A stretch of DNA of 64,000 nucleotides from Oxyruncus cristatus (Eukaryota; Chordata; Aves; Passeriformes; Cotingidae). Where the stretch lies: positions 117,852 to 181,851 of the forward strand of contig VXAY01004345.1 of NCBI GenBank assembly GCA_013399855.1, read 5' to 3'. This document shows positions 1 through 10,100 of the stretch, one piece after another (the stretch's first letter is position 1; each line of letters begins with the position of its first letter). The position numbers and the translations under genes were made by a program. The notes beneath the pieces are model-generated. The model was not told the DNA's origin, made no database searches, and was given only the letters and a program-made list of their open reading frames with translations.

Positions 1-3000
1 TTTTTTTGGGGGGGGGAGGTGGTGCAAACAACACTTACAGCATCCACTTTGAGAGCACCCAAAAAAACAACACTCGGGAGCAACAGCCGCGACCGCTCTG
101 ACTGCGGAAGCAGGAGCACCATCCCTTCAGGCACCAAATCTGACTCTTGCTTATGTAAATTGTGTTATTACCCAGCATGGTTGCTGTTCTCCCTTGTGGT
201 CTGTACCTGGGCAGAGATGTTGGCAGTTCACATCAAGGTTAAAAGCCAATCAATAATAAATAAAATATAGGGAATACAACTGAGGTGTTTTAGCATGAGA
301 TTTTCACTCTGCTCTGGTCCTACAAGGTCCTTGATGCCACCCTGGTCACCCCCAGTGCTGGGACCAGTGCCCAACCCAGCCTTGGGTCCCATCCTGCTGC
401 ACACCCACACAGTCTGTCCCAGCAGGGGACAAGCCAGTCCTGCCTGCTCTCAGCATCTCCAGGATCCTCGTGGCACAAACGTGACCGGCCCAGCAGCTTC
501 TCAGTGTCCCTCCGAGCTTCCTTTTTGGCAGCCTCTTTGCACAAGGACGGGAGAGAGTATTTCAAACAAAGCAGGGGTGAGGGACATCCTTCCCAAGGCA
601 AAGCAGAGGTGAAACACCCTCAGATCACTGCGGCCTCCACACCCGGATGACTTTTCCTGGAGAACTGCAGTGAGTTCCCAGGGTCTCCCTGCCTCGTGCT
701 CACAGACACCCTGGGCTGCTGGAGGGCAGGGGCCGGGCGCGGGCAGGGTGGCCCCCACGAGCCCCCAGCCCCAGCTGGCCCCTGCCTGTCCCCGCAAAGG
801 CCTGGAGGCACAGCACCAGGCTGCCACAGGCACTGGCCTGCCCTGCCCTTCCCACAGCTGGAACTTTGGCACGTTTTCTGAGCAGTCCAGGATGGAGCAA
901 ACCCTCCAAGCCAGGAGCCAGACCAGAGGCACAGCCAGCCTTGCCCACCACGTGTGCTGCTTGTCTCTTTGGCTCTGCAGATAGCTGGGCAGGTCCATTC
1001 CCACCTTCACACAGATACCACAAGGGCAAAAAAACCCCAACCAACTGTAAGACACAACTTACCCTTTTACTACTGATCTCAGCCCCAGCTGCATCGGTGG
1101 GATTCCAGCAATGTAAAATAAGCAGACTCCCATTTCAGCCTCGGGGGTTCCTGGCCAGGATGTCACAGCCACGCGACACCCTGGGTCAGCACAGCCCCAC
1201 TGCTGCCCCACTGCTGCCCCACTGTGCCCTGAGGAGAAACCCATGTGCACCAGGAGGCACCTGAGCCTCTCTGGCCTTCTCAGGGAGGCTCAGGCTGCTG
1301 CAGGTCTGCACCCTCATTAGCAAACTCATCACAGCTGCCAGGTGCCTGCAGCTCACAGGACTTCCCTCAGCAAATCAGTTATGACAGCTCTGTGTCCTCC
1401 TGCAAGGGAGAGAGGAAATTAAGGAGCAGGGAAAGTCCAAAGACACAAGTCCAGTTCTTGGAACTTCCTTTATTCCCACCAAAACAAGCCCAGAATCTCA
1501 TTTGGGTTTAGTTTAAAAATTCACTGTGCCATCAGTGGGGAGACCTGGAATGATTTCAGGTCCTGAGACAGGTCTTTCCAATTCCAGGAAACTGTAAATG
1601 GCCCATCCCAGGATATACTTATTGTAGCCTGCAGATCAGAGCACTCGCTGCGATTACATCATGCCAGCTGGGCAGAGTTTCAACATTTCTGACATTCATT
1701 CTCCTGCATGTGCTTCAACCAAACTTCCTTTCTGTAAAAGAGGCATTTATAAGAAATGGAAACAGCTTGCAGCAAGCCCTGCTCCTCATGGCTGCTGACC
1801 CAGCACCAGCCAGGTTTGGTTGTCAGCCTTTGTGCCTTTGAAGGCTGATAGTCCATCTCTGCTCCTAAAAATCCCACTGTGCATTAACCCCTCACAGCCT
1901 GGAGAGCCCGTGGGAGGGACAGGCACTGCCTGCTCCCAGTGACCCCGGGCACCAAACTGTGGCAGTGGTTGGGTGCTCTGTAGTGGGGATCCGTGACAAC
2001 CCCCAGGGGACCCAGATGGCTCCACTGCCATTTTTTATGTCCCAGTTCCTGCTCCAAAAAGAAAGGGTTGTTTCTGACTTTGATGGGGAAAGGGGAGGAA
2101 GGCAGGTGGGAGAGAGAATGAGAAAGGATTTGCATTAGGGCAGGTTTCTGTTAAAGAAGGTAGAAAGGAGGAACAAACCCCTGCAGACTGAGGTATGGAA
2201 GGGCTGCTGGGGGCTGGTGGGCATGGGAAGGTCCTGATGCAGACATGGAAGGAAGCAGCCAGGGCCACGAGGAAGCAGATAAGAGGCTCTCTCTCTCACC
2301 ATGCTCCCACTCTTCCCCTCCACAACCCCCTGCTCCATCCTGTGGTTATTCACTCCCCCCACTCAAATATTGCCTGGGCATGCAGACCTGAGGCTCCTGG
2401 GACACACTGGCAAGTCACCAGAGGCAGCTTTCTGTGGCAGCCCCTGTCCTCATCTCCCTATCTCCCCGTTGTCAGACACAGATTCCCCACTGTGGAATCC
2501 TGGTTGGATTCAGAGTCATGGGAAGTGAAAATCTTCAAAGCAAAGACTGCCATCACCACTTGGTGCAATGCTCAAGACCTTTCCCCCATGACACCTTAGA
2601 GATTTAGCACCTGAGGCTTACCTGGATGTGAACGTGGCTCTGGAGTCTGTACTCACGGTTGCAACCACATTTGCACTGGAGTGTCTTGGTTTCCTGCCCT
2701 TCAACCCCAGCTCCTCAGAAAGTGTTTCTGGATGTTTGGACCTCATGGGTTTGCCCTGTGGGCTGGGGTTGCCCATCTCGTGGCACAGGGGGTTCCATAT
2801 TAACCTCCATTTCTTTTATAGAGCACAGGATCAGAGCCACCCTGAGCTGCTTAACCAAGAGTGATGATGCCAGGGAACAAAGATCTGCATTAGAGCCTCT
2901 ATTCCCAATCCCTAACACTCCCTCCTTGGAGGCCATGCCAGGACCTCTATGGCTGATGTCAGATCATGGTTTTTTGCAGTTCCTAAATTACAGTCTTCCT

Positions 3001-4652
3001 AGGAACTCCTTATCTCAGGGCACTACTGGATGAGAGCGAGTTTGTTATAGGGTAACAAACACCACTTGCTCGAGGATTTGTTTTAAGTAAAATTATTATT
3101 AAATACTTCTTCTGCATTAGGAAAACAATTCTAGACTTGGATCTCCCTGGATCAGGTAAATGTGATAAAATATGTCACCGATCTGTTTCTCTATGGATAA
3201 ACTGGGTGGAGCAGAAGGGCTTTATGGCCAATTTATTGACTCCCTGAGGTGTGCAGATTATTCCTTCTTCATATTTTTATATGTGACAAATATAAGTGCA
3301 TATTCTTGCTGCATTAAGTAAGTTCCTGAAAGGGTGATTAGTGCAGAGGTTTAAATGAGAGGAAGGACTCAGTCTAATAAGGAGAAGGCTTTGTGAGTGT
3401 GGGGTTAGGGAACCTGTCACACAATGACATCGGGGAGACACAAGTTGTTATTTCCTTGTTTCAGCTGAGAGATAGCAAAAAGCAAACATAAGGCATCCCA
3501 GGCTGGGCAGGTCCTGCTCCATGGAAACGTGCCGTGCAGATATGGGACAGGACACAGATATAAAGGTCAATTAAAGTTCACTGAGTAGGATCTGTCTGGG
3601 TTGAAACCCAAGGAAAGAAGAGGAGATTTAGGGCTGGGGCTGTTAACCTTCCTTTGTGCATTTCTATTGTCGGTCTATTTATTTGGTGCCTGGAGTCAAT
3701 TCCTGAGGAAAATACAGACTAAAAACAGCCAATAAGGGTCCCAACAGTGCTGATGTCATGTATCAAAAAAAGTTACTGTTCAAAATTCAGTCATTTAAGA
3801 TGTGTTTGATACATTTGTGTGCAGACCTTGGCCCATCAGACCAGGAAGCCCAGAATTCATTCTTCCTAAAGCTGGGTGAGGGGTGAAAGCAAACCATGTG
3901 AGGCTGGAACTCGAAAACAATCAGCATAATCTTTTTTGTCAATATTTAGATTGTATAAGAGATGGTGCGACTATTTTTGCAGATGACATTTACATTGAAA
4001 CCTCAAATATTTTCTGTCTTCTCTTTTCCAGTCTACTTTCATGTTACCTCCTGTTACTCTAGTGATATCTAGTCTCTCTCCTACTTTTCTTAGTTGTTTA
4101 ATTTACCTGATATATCTTTACCTGTGGTGAAAGCTCGTTGGTGAATGGTGCTTCCCACAGCACAAAGACTCAAGTGGAGGATCCTAACATAAGATAAATG
4201 TGTCCAGCAGACAAAACCCCATTAGTTTAAAGAAAGCCTGGGACACCAACTGGGTGTTTCTCTGCACTTAAAACCAAGTTTGGGCTTTTCTTTCATCTTT
4301 ATGTTAAAAAAAGAGAAAACTTGCCAGAGCAGGCAGGCAGTGTGCTGGTGTCACGCTTCTGCCTCAGGTGCCCGTGTGTCTTTCTAACCTCTCTCCCAGT
4401 ATACCTTCCTATTGCATAGGACTATAAACCTTCCTTGAAATGATTCAAGTAACTAAAAAATGCTCTAATATTCTGCTGGATTGAAGGCACCTTGAGAACA
4501 CTGCATGAAAATCTAATCTCACTGTCATAGAGATCCAGTGGATCGGAGAGAAATCCTGATGATTTCGGTAGCCTTCTGTCATGCCACCATTTCCCTTCCC
4601 CAGGCTTCATCCAAGAGGGGTAGGAGGGGACAATGCCAGTGGTCACCCTTTA
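1..4652. other. Gene-free upstream flank of IRF1
   Basis: I find no exon, RNA gene or recognisable protein here. The open frames at 300-1000 and 2200-2600 overlap on both strands, match no family I know and look like chance in moderately GC-rich, stop-poor DNA. From about 3050 to 4600 the sequence is AT-rich and unique. The far left end begins with a T run followed by a G run. In other vertebrates the next gene on this side is IL5, so this is probably the IRF1-IL5 interval. Confidence 0.6.
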
Positions 4653-4696
4653 TCATAGAATCACCAAACCCCAGAATGGTTTGGGTTGGAAGGGAG
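4653..4696 (-). repeat. CR1 LINE 3' tail, left half of a split copy
   Basis: This is the reverse complement of a CR1 3' end: 'atagaatcac', then 'agaatggtttgggttggaag'. The rest of the same copy appears to resume at about 5300, beyond the inserted plus-strand CR1. Confidence 0.75.
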
Positions 4697-5299
4697 CTGT
4701 CAGGAACAGCGTGGCAGCAGGAGCAGGGCAGTGATTCTGCCCCTGTGCTCGGCACTAGTGACACCACACCTTGAGTCCTGTGTTCAGTTCCAGGCCCCTC
4801 ACTTCAGGAAGGATATTGAGGTGCTGGAGAGTGTCCAAAGAAGGGCATCGAGGCTGGTGGAGGGGCTGGAGCACAAGTGCTGTGAGGAGAGGCTGAGGGA
4901 GCTGGGGGGGCTCAGCCTGGAGAGGAGGAGGCTCAGGGGAGACCTCATCGCTCTGCACAACTCCCTGACAGGAGCGGGGAGCCAGGTAGGGGATTGGGCT
5001 CTTCTCCCAGGAACCAGCAGTAGGACAAGAGGGCACAACCTTAAGCTGTGCCAGGGGAGGTTTAGGCTGGACATTAGGAAGAAGTTCTTTACAGAGAAAG
5101 TGGTCAGACACTGGAATGGGCTGCCCAGGGAGGTGGTGGAGTCACTGCCCGTGGAGGTGTTTAAGAAGAGACTGGATGGCTCTTAGTGCCATAGTCTGGT
5201 TGACAGGTTGTTGTTGGGTCATGGGTTGGACTTAATGATTTCAGAGGTATTTTCCAGCCTAGTCGATTCTATAATTCAGTTTGTGATTCTGTGATTCTG
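4697..5299 (+). repeat. CR1 LINE, 3' end with ORF2 C-terminus
   Basis: This is a 5'-truncated CR1 non-LTR retrotransposon. The frame up to position 5186 encodes the C-terminal end of the CR1 ORF2 protein, after the reverse transcriptase. Recognisable landmarks are [44 protein letters not shown] and [19 protein letters not shown]. It is followed by the 3' UTR and a tail built from 'attctgtg' units at 5268-5299. The endonuclease and most of the reverse transcriptase are missing, so the copy cannot move on its own. It sits inside an older CR1 in the opposite orientation. Confidence 0.9.
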
Positions 5300-5556
5300 A
5301 CCCCCCACCATGGACAGGGACACCTTCCCCTAGACCAGGTTGCTCCAAGCCCCGTCCAACCTGGCCTTCGACACTTCTAAAGATGGGTTCTTTAATTTGC
5401 TACCAAATGCAAGANCCACAGCTTCTCTGGGCAACCTGTGCCAGGGCCTCACGACCCTCCACAGCCAAAAATTTCTTCCCAGTATCTAGTCTGAACCTGT
5501 CCTGTGCCAGCGTGAAGCCGTTCCCCGTGCCCTGCCCCTGGTCTGCTGAGGCCAGG
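5300..5556 (-). repeat. CR1 LINE, right half of a split copy
   Basis: This is reverse-complement CR1 sequence: 'ccatggacagggacacctt', 'ggttgctccaagcccc', 'cacagcttctctgggcaacc'. It lacks its own 3' tail, which is found at 4653-4696 on the far side of the inserted element. About two dozen bases of the consensus are missing at the junction. One unresolved base (N) lies at 5415. The fragment ends about 150 bases before the STAT site of the IRF1 promoter. Confidence 0.85.
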
Positions 5557-5702
5557 CGGGTAACGCCGGGCTCGGCGCACCGTGAGGGGCAGGCGGGAGC
5601 TGCCCGGGGACCGCGGGCTGTGCGAGCGGAGGGGCCGGGCGGGGCCGGGCCGGGCGGGGCCGGGCGCGCCCCCCCCGCTCCGCTGCCGCGGAACGCCGTG
5701 AT

Positions 5703-5711
5703 TTCCCCGAA
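5703..5711 (+). promoter_or_regulatory. GAS element (STAT site) of the IRF1 promoter
   Basis: TTCCCCGAA is a palindromic gamma-activated site. With its flanks (GATTTCCCCGAAGTGA) it is nearly identical to the well-known GAS of mammalian IRF1, through which STAT1 mediates induction by interferon gamma. It lies about 150 bases before the predicted transcription start, close to its position in mammals. Confidence 0.85.
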
Positions 5712-5731
5712 GTGACGCGCGCCCGCCGCGG

Positions 5732-5736
5732 CCAAT
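5732..5736 (+). promoter_or_regulatory. CCAAT box
   Basis: This CCAAT pentamer ('gccaatgggc') lies between the GAS and NF-kB sites. A second one in reverse orientation (ATTGG) is at 5769-5773. Such boxes usually bind NF-Y in CpG-island promoters. Confidence 0.6.
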
Positions 5737-5768
5737 GGGCGGCGCGTCCGCCCCCCGCGCGCGCGCTG

Positions 5769-5773
5769 ATTGG
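5769..5773 (-). promoter_or_regulatory. Reverse CCAAT box
   Basis: ATTGG within 'ctgattggcc' is a consensus NF-Y site in reverse orientation, about 33 bases after the forward CCAAT box. Confidence 0.6.
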
Positions 5774-5798
5774 CCGGGCCGCGGCCGGGCCCGGGCGC

Positions 5799-5808
5799 GG
5801 GGAATCCC
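5799..5808 (+). promoter_or_regulatory. NF-kB site of the IRF1 promoter
   Basis: GGGGAATCCC is a full-consensus NF-kB element. The same decamer is known in the proximal human IRF1 promoter, where it gives TNF and IL-1 responsiveness together with the upstream GAS. Here it lies about 95 bases after the GAS and 40-50 bases before the predicted start of transcription. Confidence 0.85.
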
Positions 5809-5820
5809 GGCGGCGCCGCG

Positions 5821-5825
5821 TTATA
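5821..5825 (+). promoter_or_regulatory. TATA-like box of IRF1
   Basis: TTATA (in 'gttatacccgg') is the only AT-rich stretch in the core promoter. It predicts a transcription start near 5848-5855. Confidence 0.5.
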
Positions 5826-5849
5826 CCCGGGGCGGGGAGCGGCACCCCG

Positions 5850-5951
5850 AGAGCACCGCACCGAGCGGCACGGACCGCACGGCTCGGCACAGAGCGGCAC
5901 CGCACCGCTCAGCACCGCGCGACTCGGCTCTGCTCGGCACACCGCAGCGAG
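5850..5951 (+). other. IRF1 exon 1 (noncoding, 5' UTR)
   Basis: The first exon of vertebrate IRF1 is noncoding. The start is inferred from the TATA-like box. The end is set by the splice donor CGAG|GTGGGT at 5951/5952. The exon is rich in 'gcacc' and 'cggcac' motifs and contains no ATG in a good context. Intron 1 (5952-7113) leads to the coding exon. Confidence 0.65.
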
Positions 5952-6129
5952 GTGGGTCGCGCTGGGTCCCGTCCCATCGCTCACCCCCGCTTTGCGCAGA
6001 ACCGGGGCTCCGTGCGAGCGGCCCCGGGGTCATGGCTCGGCTTGATTCTGCTCGGCAAGAGGCGGCAGAGCCTCTGTCCTGAGGAGTTTTGGAGGCGGAG
6101 CGGGCGCGTCGCGCCGGCAGCTGTAGGGT

Positions 6130-6239
6130 GGGCACCGGGCATCCCTCCTGCGGGCACCCGGCAGCGCTCCTCCGGGCACCGGGCACCGCTCCTGCGGGCA
6201 CCGGGCACCGCTCCTGCGGGCACCGGGCACCGCTCCTGC
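6130..6239 (+). repeat. 22-bp minisatellite, five copies, IRF1 intron 1
   Basis: There are five head-to-tail units of 22 bases at 6130, 6152, 6174, 6196 and 6218. The last three are identical and the first two diverged. Each unit consists of GGGCACC, then a GGGCACC-like repeat, then a CTCCTGC-type end. The array lies within the CpG island, about 180 bases after exon 1. Confidence 0.9.
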
Positions 6240-7118
6240 GGACAGCGGCCGCGGCGCAGAGCACAACGCCCAGGAAGGGACCCGCCGACCCGGGCTGTCA
6301 CCCCGCACACCGGGGCTGGGCACGTCCCTGCACAGCTGCCGCTCGGCTGGAGGTGCCGCTCCGCCGAGAAGCCCGGGGCGCGGCGGGCGGCCCGAGCCGC
6401 GCTCCCCGGGGGCTGCCCCGGCAGACCCTCGCTCGGGACGGGCGCTCTCCGGGACCTCCTCTCGCCCCGCGCCGAGCGCGTTGTTGGTGAAAGTTGGAAA
6501 TCTTGTTTGGGCAATCTTGAGCTGTTTGTCTTGGAGAACCACCGCAAACAGGAAATCATTTGTGCAGAGGAAGGGCCGGGAGGGCCGGTCCCAGCGGCGG
6601 CAGCGCGGGCGCCGCTCCTCGGGACGCGTCGCGGTGAAATTTGGGGTCCTCGCCTGCAGAAGGGCCGCTGCCTCCAAACTCGCGCAACTTAATAATAGAC
6701 TTTGAAGAAGAGGATTGTGCAGTTGATGCCTCTCAGTGGCTGCGCTGGGGATCCCGCACCGGTCCCCGCGGAGGGACACCCGCACCCACTCGCGGTGCCG
6801 GCCGTGGGCTCCGTCCCAGAGCCGGGGGTCGGGGCCGGGCTCCCCCCGGCCTGCCTGTCCCACGCAGCGCGGGCTGAACGCTCCCCGCTGCCATCGGTCT
6901 TTTTGCCGAGCTCCCAACCCGAGCCGCGTTTTGGGGCTGAGCAGGCAGAGCAGGAAGCACTTCCCTCCTGGAGCAGGTGGGAGACACTGAAGGAGAGTTA
7001 AGACTGCAAAAGTAGTGCTCGTTGGTGGTGATGCTGAGGGTACAGGAGGGGTGACACTTGCAGGGAGGTTAAAACAGTGCAGAGGTTTGGCTGACCTGTA
7101 ATTTCTTTCACAGCCAGC

Positions 7119-10100
7119 ATGCCAGTGTCAAGAATGCGCATGAGGCCCTGGTTGGAAATGCAGATTAATTCCAATCAAATACCAGGACTGATATGGATTA
7201 ATAAGGTGAGACTGGTTTGTACTATTATCATCATTATTAGTAGTGATGATGATGATAGTAGTACTTGTTCTTAATTTACAGTAAGCATGGATCAAGGTCA
7301 TAAAGATCATAAAGGAAAAAACTTGGAGAAAACTTGCTAGCATTATGTTTAAAAAACAGCTATTTTTGTTTGCAGAAAAGGTAGCTGTGTTTGGTACACG
7401 GTGGAGTAGCTCAATTTTTTTTTCTGGGAAAAGTCCCAGGAGGGGAATGATAAATTACAATGAAAACAGTTTGATCATGGTGGAGTACCAAGAAATCTCT
7501 AAGATATCTTTTAACTCCTGCTGCCCACTTAACTGTCCCAATTAAGCAGCTGCTGTTACACTCCAGTTGTTCCGAGTTTTAGAATATGGGCTGAAAGAAA
7601 CATTGTATTTTTTGATGTGGAAGACACATCCCTGTACCTGTAGCACAGGATGACATCACTGGGTTTACTGAACCCGGTCTCTGAAGTTCCCATATCCATC
7701 CCAAGGACATGTTTGTAGGATTCCTGCAGGACCTTATGGGCAACCTAAAAAAGGGGTTCTTTGCCAAAGTGTACCTAGAAAATATGCTGTAATTTATGAC
7801 ATAGATTGGTTGCCATGTGATTCTGGGATAAAATTGATAATATTGCTTACCTCTACTGTACGGTACCACATGTTTTTTTCCCAGTTTCAGAAATCATAAA
7901 AAGCCTTTAATACCATGAACAAAACAGAGGGAACAATGGATATTAAATTAAAATATAGAGCAGGGGGGTTATAACATTTCTGAGCTGCTACTGAGAACTC
8001 TTTGATTAAATCCATCATTCCAAACTGGCATGTGATATTTCTTTCTTAAGTCAAATCTCTACTGGTTTAATTTCAGGATAAGAGGATATTTCAGATCCCA
8101 TGGAAACATGCAGCTAAGCATGGCTGGGACATGGAGAAGGATGCCTGCCTTTTCCGGAGCTGGGCCATTCACACAGGTGTGTGCTGGCTTTACGTTCCCA
8201 TTACTCATGTGGATATCTCAAACAAGGCATTTTTTGCCTTGACTTACAACTTACACCTTACACCAGTAGTTACATTAACTACTGGTATATAGGTCAGAAA
8301 AGAGAAATTTGGCTTTTTTTTCGGTGGGAAGAAGTAGCACTGCAAAGTCTTAAAGGCATGCCCTGTCTCTTATTTATAGGAAGATATAAAGAAGGTGAGA
8401 AAGATCCTGATCCAAAAACCTGGAAAGCAAACTTCCGCTGTGCCATGAATTCCCTGCCTGACATCGAAGAAGTGAAGGATAAAAGCATCAACAAAGGCTC
8501 CAGTGCTGTCAGGGTTTACAGGATGCTGCCACCCTTGACAAAGCATCAGAAGAAAGGTAAACCCTTGGCAATCCAGCTGGGGTTGTGCTGCTTAAACAGC
8601 ACTTCAGTGTCCTGCTCTGTGCAGGCAGCAGGTGACAGACCTGTTGGTAGCACCGGTACTCTGGGGTTACTCACTGGTTATTGCCATTGGGAACAGCTTG
8701 TACAAGTGCTTCAGTTTATCCCAAATGCTTTAAACGTGCCTAGAGGCCTCATCAGGAGGCAGTGAGGACTGGCTGCTGCTGGCAGTAGCTGAGCAGCTCT
8801 CAAGGCTGCAAGAGCTCACACTCACCTAAAAGGTGCAGCTCTTTCTCACATTTGTCTTATTTTTATTTCCCAGAAAGGAAGTCAAAGTCTTCAAGAGAAG
8901 TAAGAAACAGGAGCAAGAGAAAGGTATGTGTCTGTAGAGGCAGCTGAAGAAGCTAGAGGTTTTGGTGGTTTTCTTGCTTAACTTTTTTCATATGGGAACT
9001 TGCATGTTCTTAGACAAGCCTTTCATGCTGTGCCCTTGTTTTTGTAGTTCTGTGAAGAGGCGAGGCTGGAGGAGTCAGCAGAAAGATTCACCAACACCCC
9101 CCTGCCAGATGACCACAGCAGCTACACCATGCATGAGTATACAGGGCAGGAAGTGGAGATGGAGAGCACGTCCATCACCTTAGGTGAGACACTGGGTTTA
9201 GCTCTGGGCAGAGTGGGAAATGCTGTTCATGCTAAACTCAGAGATGGGTCCTGGGGCTGGCTGTGCCATGAGACAGGCAGGGAGGAAATAGAGGGGGTTT
9301 TCCTCTCCCGGGAGTGCCAACCCCTGGTGTGTCCCACAGACCTGTCCTCCTGCGAGGTGAGCGGCTCCCTGACCGACTGGAGGCCGGCCCTGGACGTGCC
9401 CATGGCTGACAGCACCAATGACCTCTACCAGCTCCAGGTGTCTCCCCTGGCCTCATCCTCCGAAGGTGGGTATTTCCTTTTTCTACCCCAATCTTTCACT
9501 GGTCTGCAGGAGACAGAGGGATGAAGGAGTAACAAGAAATTAGTTGTTCTGCAGAAAAACCAACCTCCACCTAATAGATTTGGGTATTTGGAGTTACCAA
9601 ACTGGCCAGGGTGCAGAGGGGAAGAGCTGGCACATGCCCCCTGCTCATGGCTGAAAGGCTCTGAAGTGCCACTGCTCCAGTAGCGACAGTGGAGGTTGCC
9701 CTGCTTCCCAGTGGGGAAAAAATAATTAACATGCATATACCAGCATGGTTCCTCCCTTGGGGTGCAAATCATCTTCCTCCTATCACCCTCCATACCAAGT
9801 GCTCTGTTGAGTCCTGGGGAGGTGTCAGAGCTGGCTGGATTCCCAAGGTGCAGTTGTCAAAGAGCATCAGAGGTGAAGGGCTGTGGGGAGTCTAGGATGG
9901 GAGGAGTAAAAGGCAGTGGTGGTGTGTGACAAGAGAATATGAACCAGGTTTTGTGGCGAAGAAGCAGAAATACGAGGGCTAGAAGTTGACATCTATGTTT
10001 GTTTTCTTCTCTCTTTTTTTTTTTATCGTGCTTACAAAACAGTCACAGATGAGGATGAAGAGGAAATAAACCCAGATATTTTTAAGGTAAGACCAGCCTT

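Larger units (their letters stand above)
5540..6480. promoter_or_regulatory. CpG island covering the IRF1 promoter and exon 1
   Basis: The sequence changes abruptly to very GC-rich, CpG-dense DNA with repeated GC-box cores ('ggggccgggcggggccgg' near 5630-5670). The island covers the core promoter, the noncoding first exon and the start of intron 1. GC-rich sequence continues in weaker form to about 6850. The borders are judged by eye. Confidence 0.8.

Noticed and set aside
1455..1590. Two GAS-like sites (TTCTTGGAA at 1455 and TTCCAGGAA at 1582) 127 bases apart, upstream of IRF1
   Set aside because: TTCNNNGAA occurs by chance about every 4 kb, so a pair is weak evidence for an enhancer without conservation data.
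5712..6917. Long frames on both strands in the IRF1 CpG island (up to 326 codons)
   Set aside because: They cover promoter, exon 1 and intron 1, contain the minisatellite and are compositional artefacts.
8181..8765. 194-codon plus-strand frame in IRF1
   Set aside because: It is the IRF1 exon at 8380-8556 read through its flanking introns, not a separate gene.
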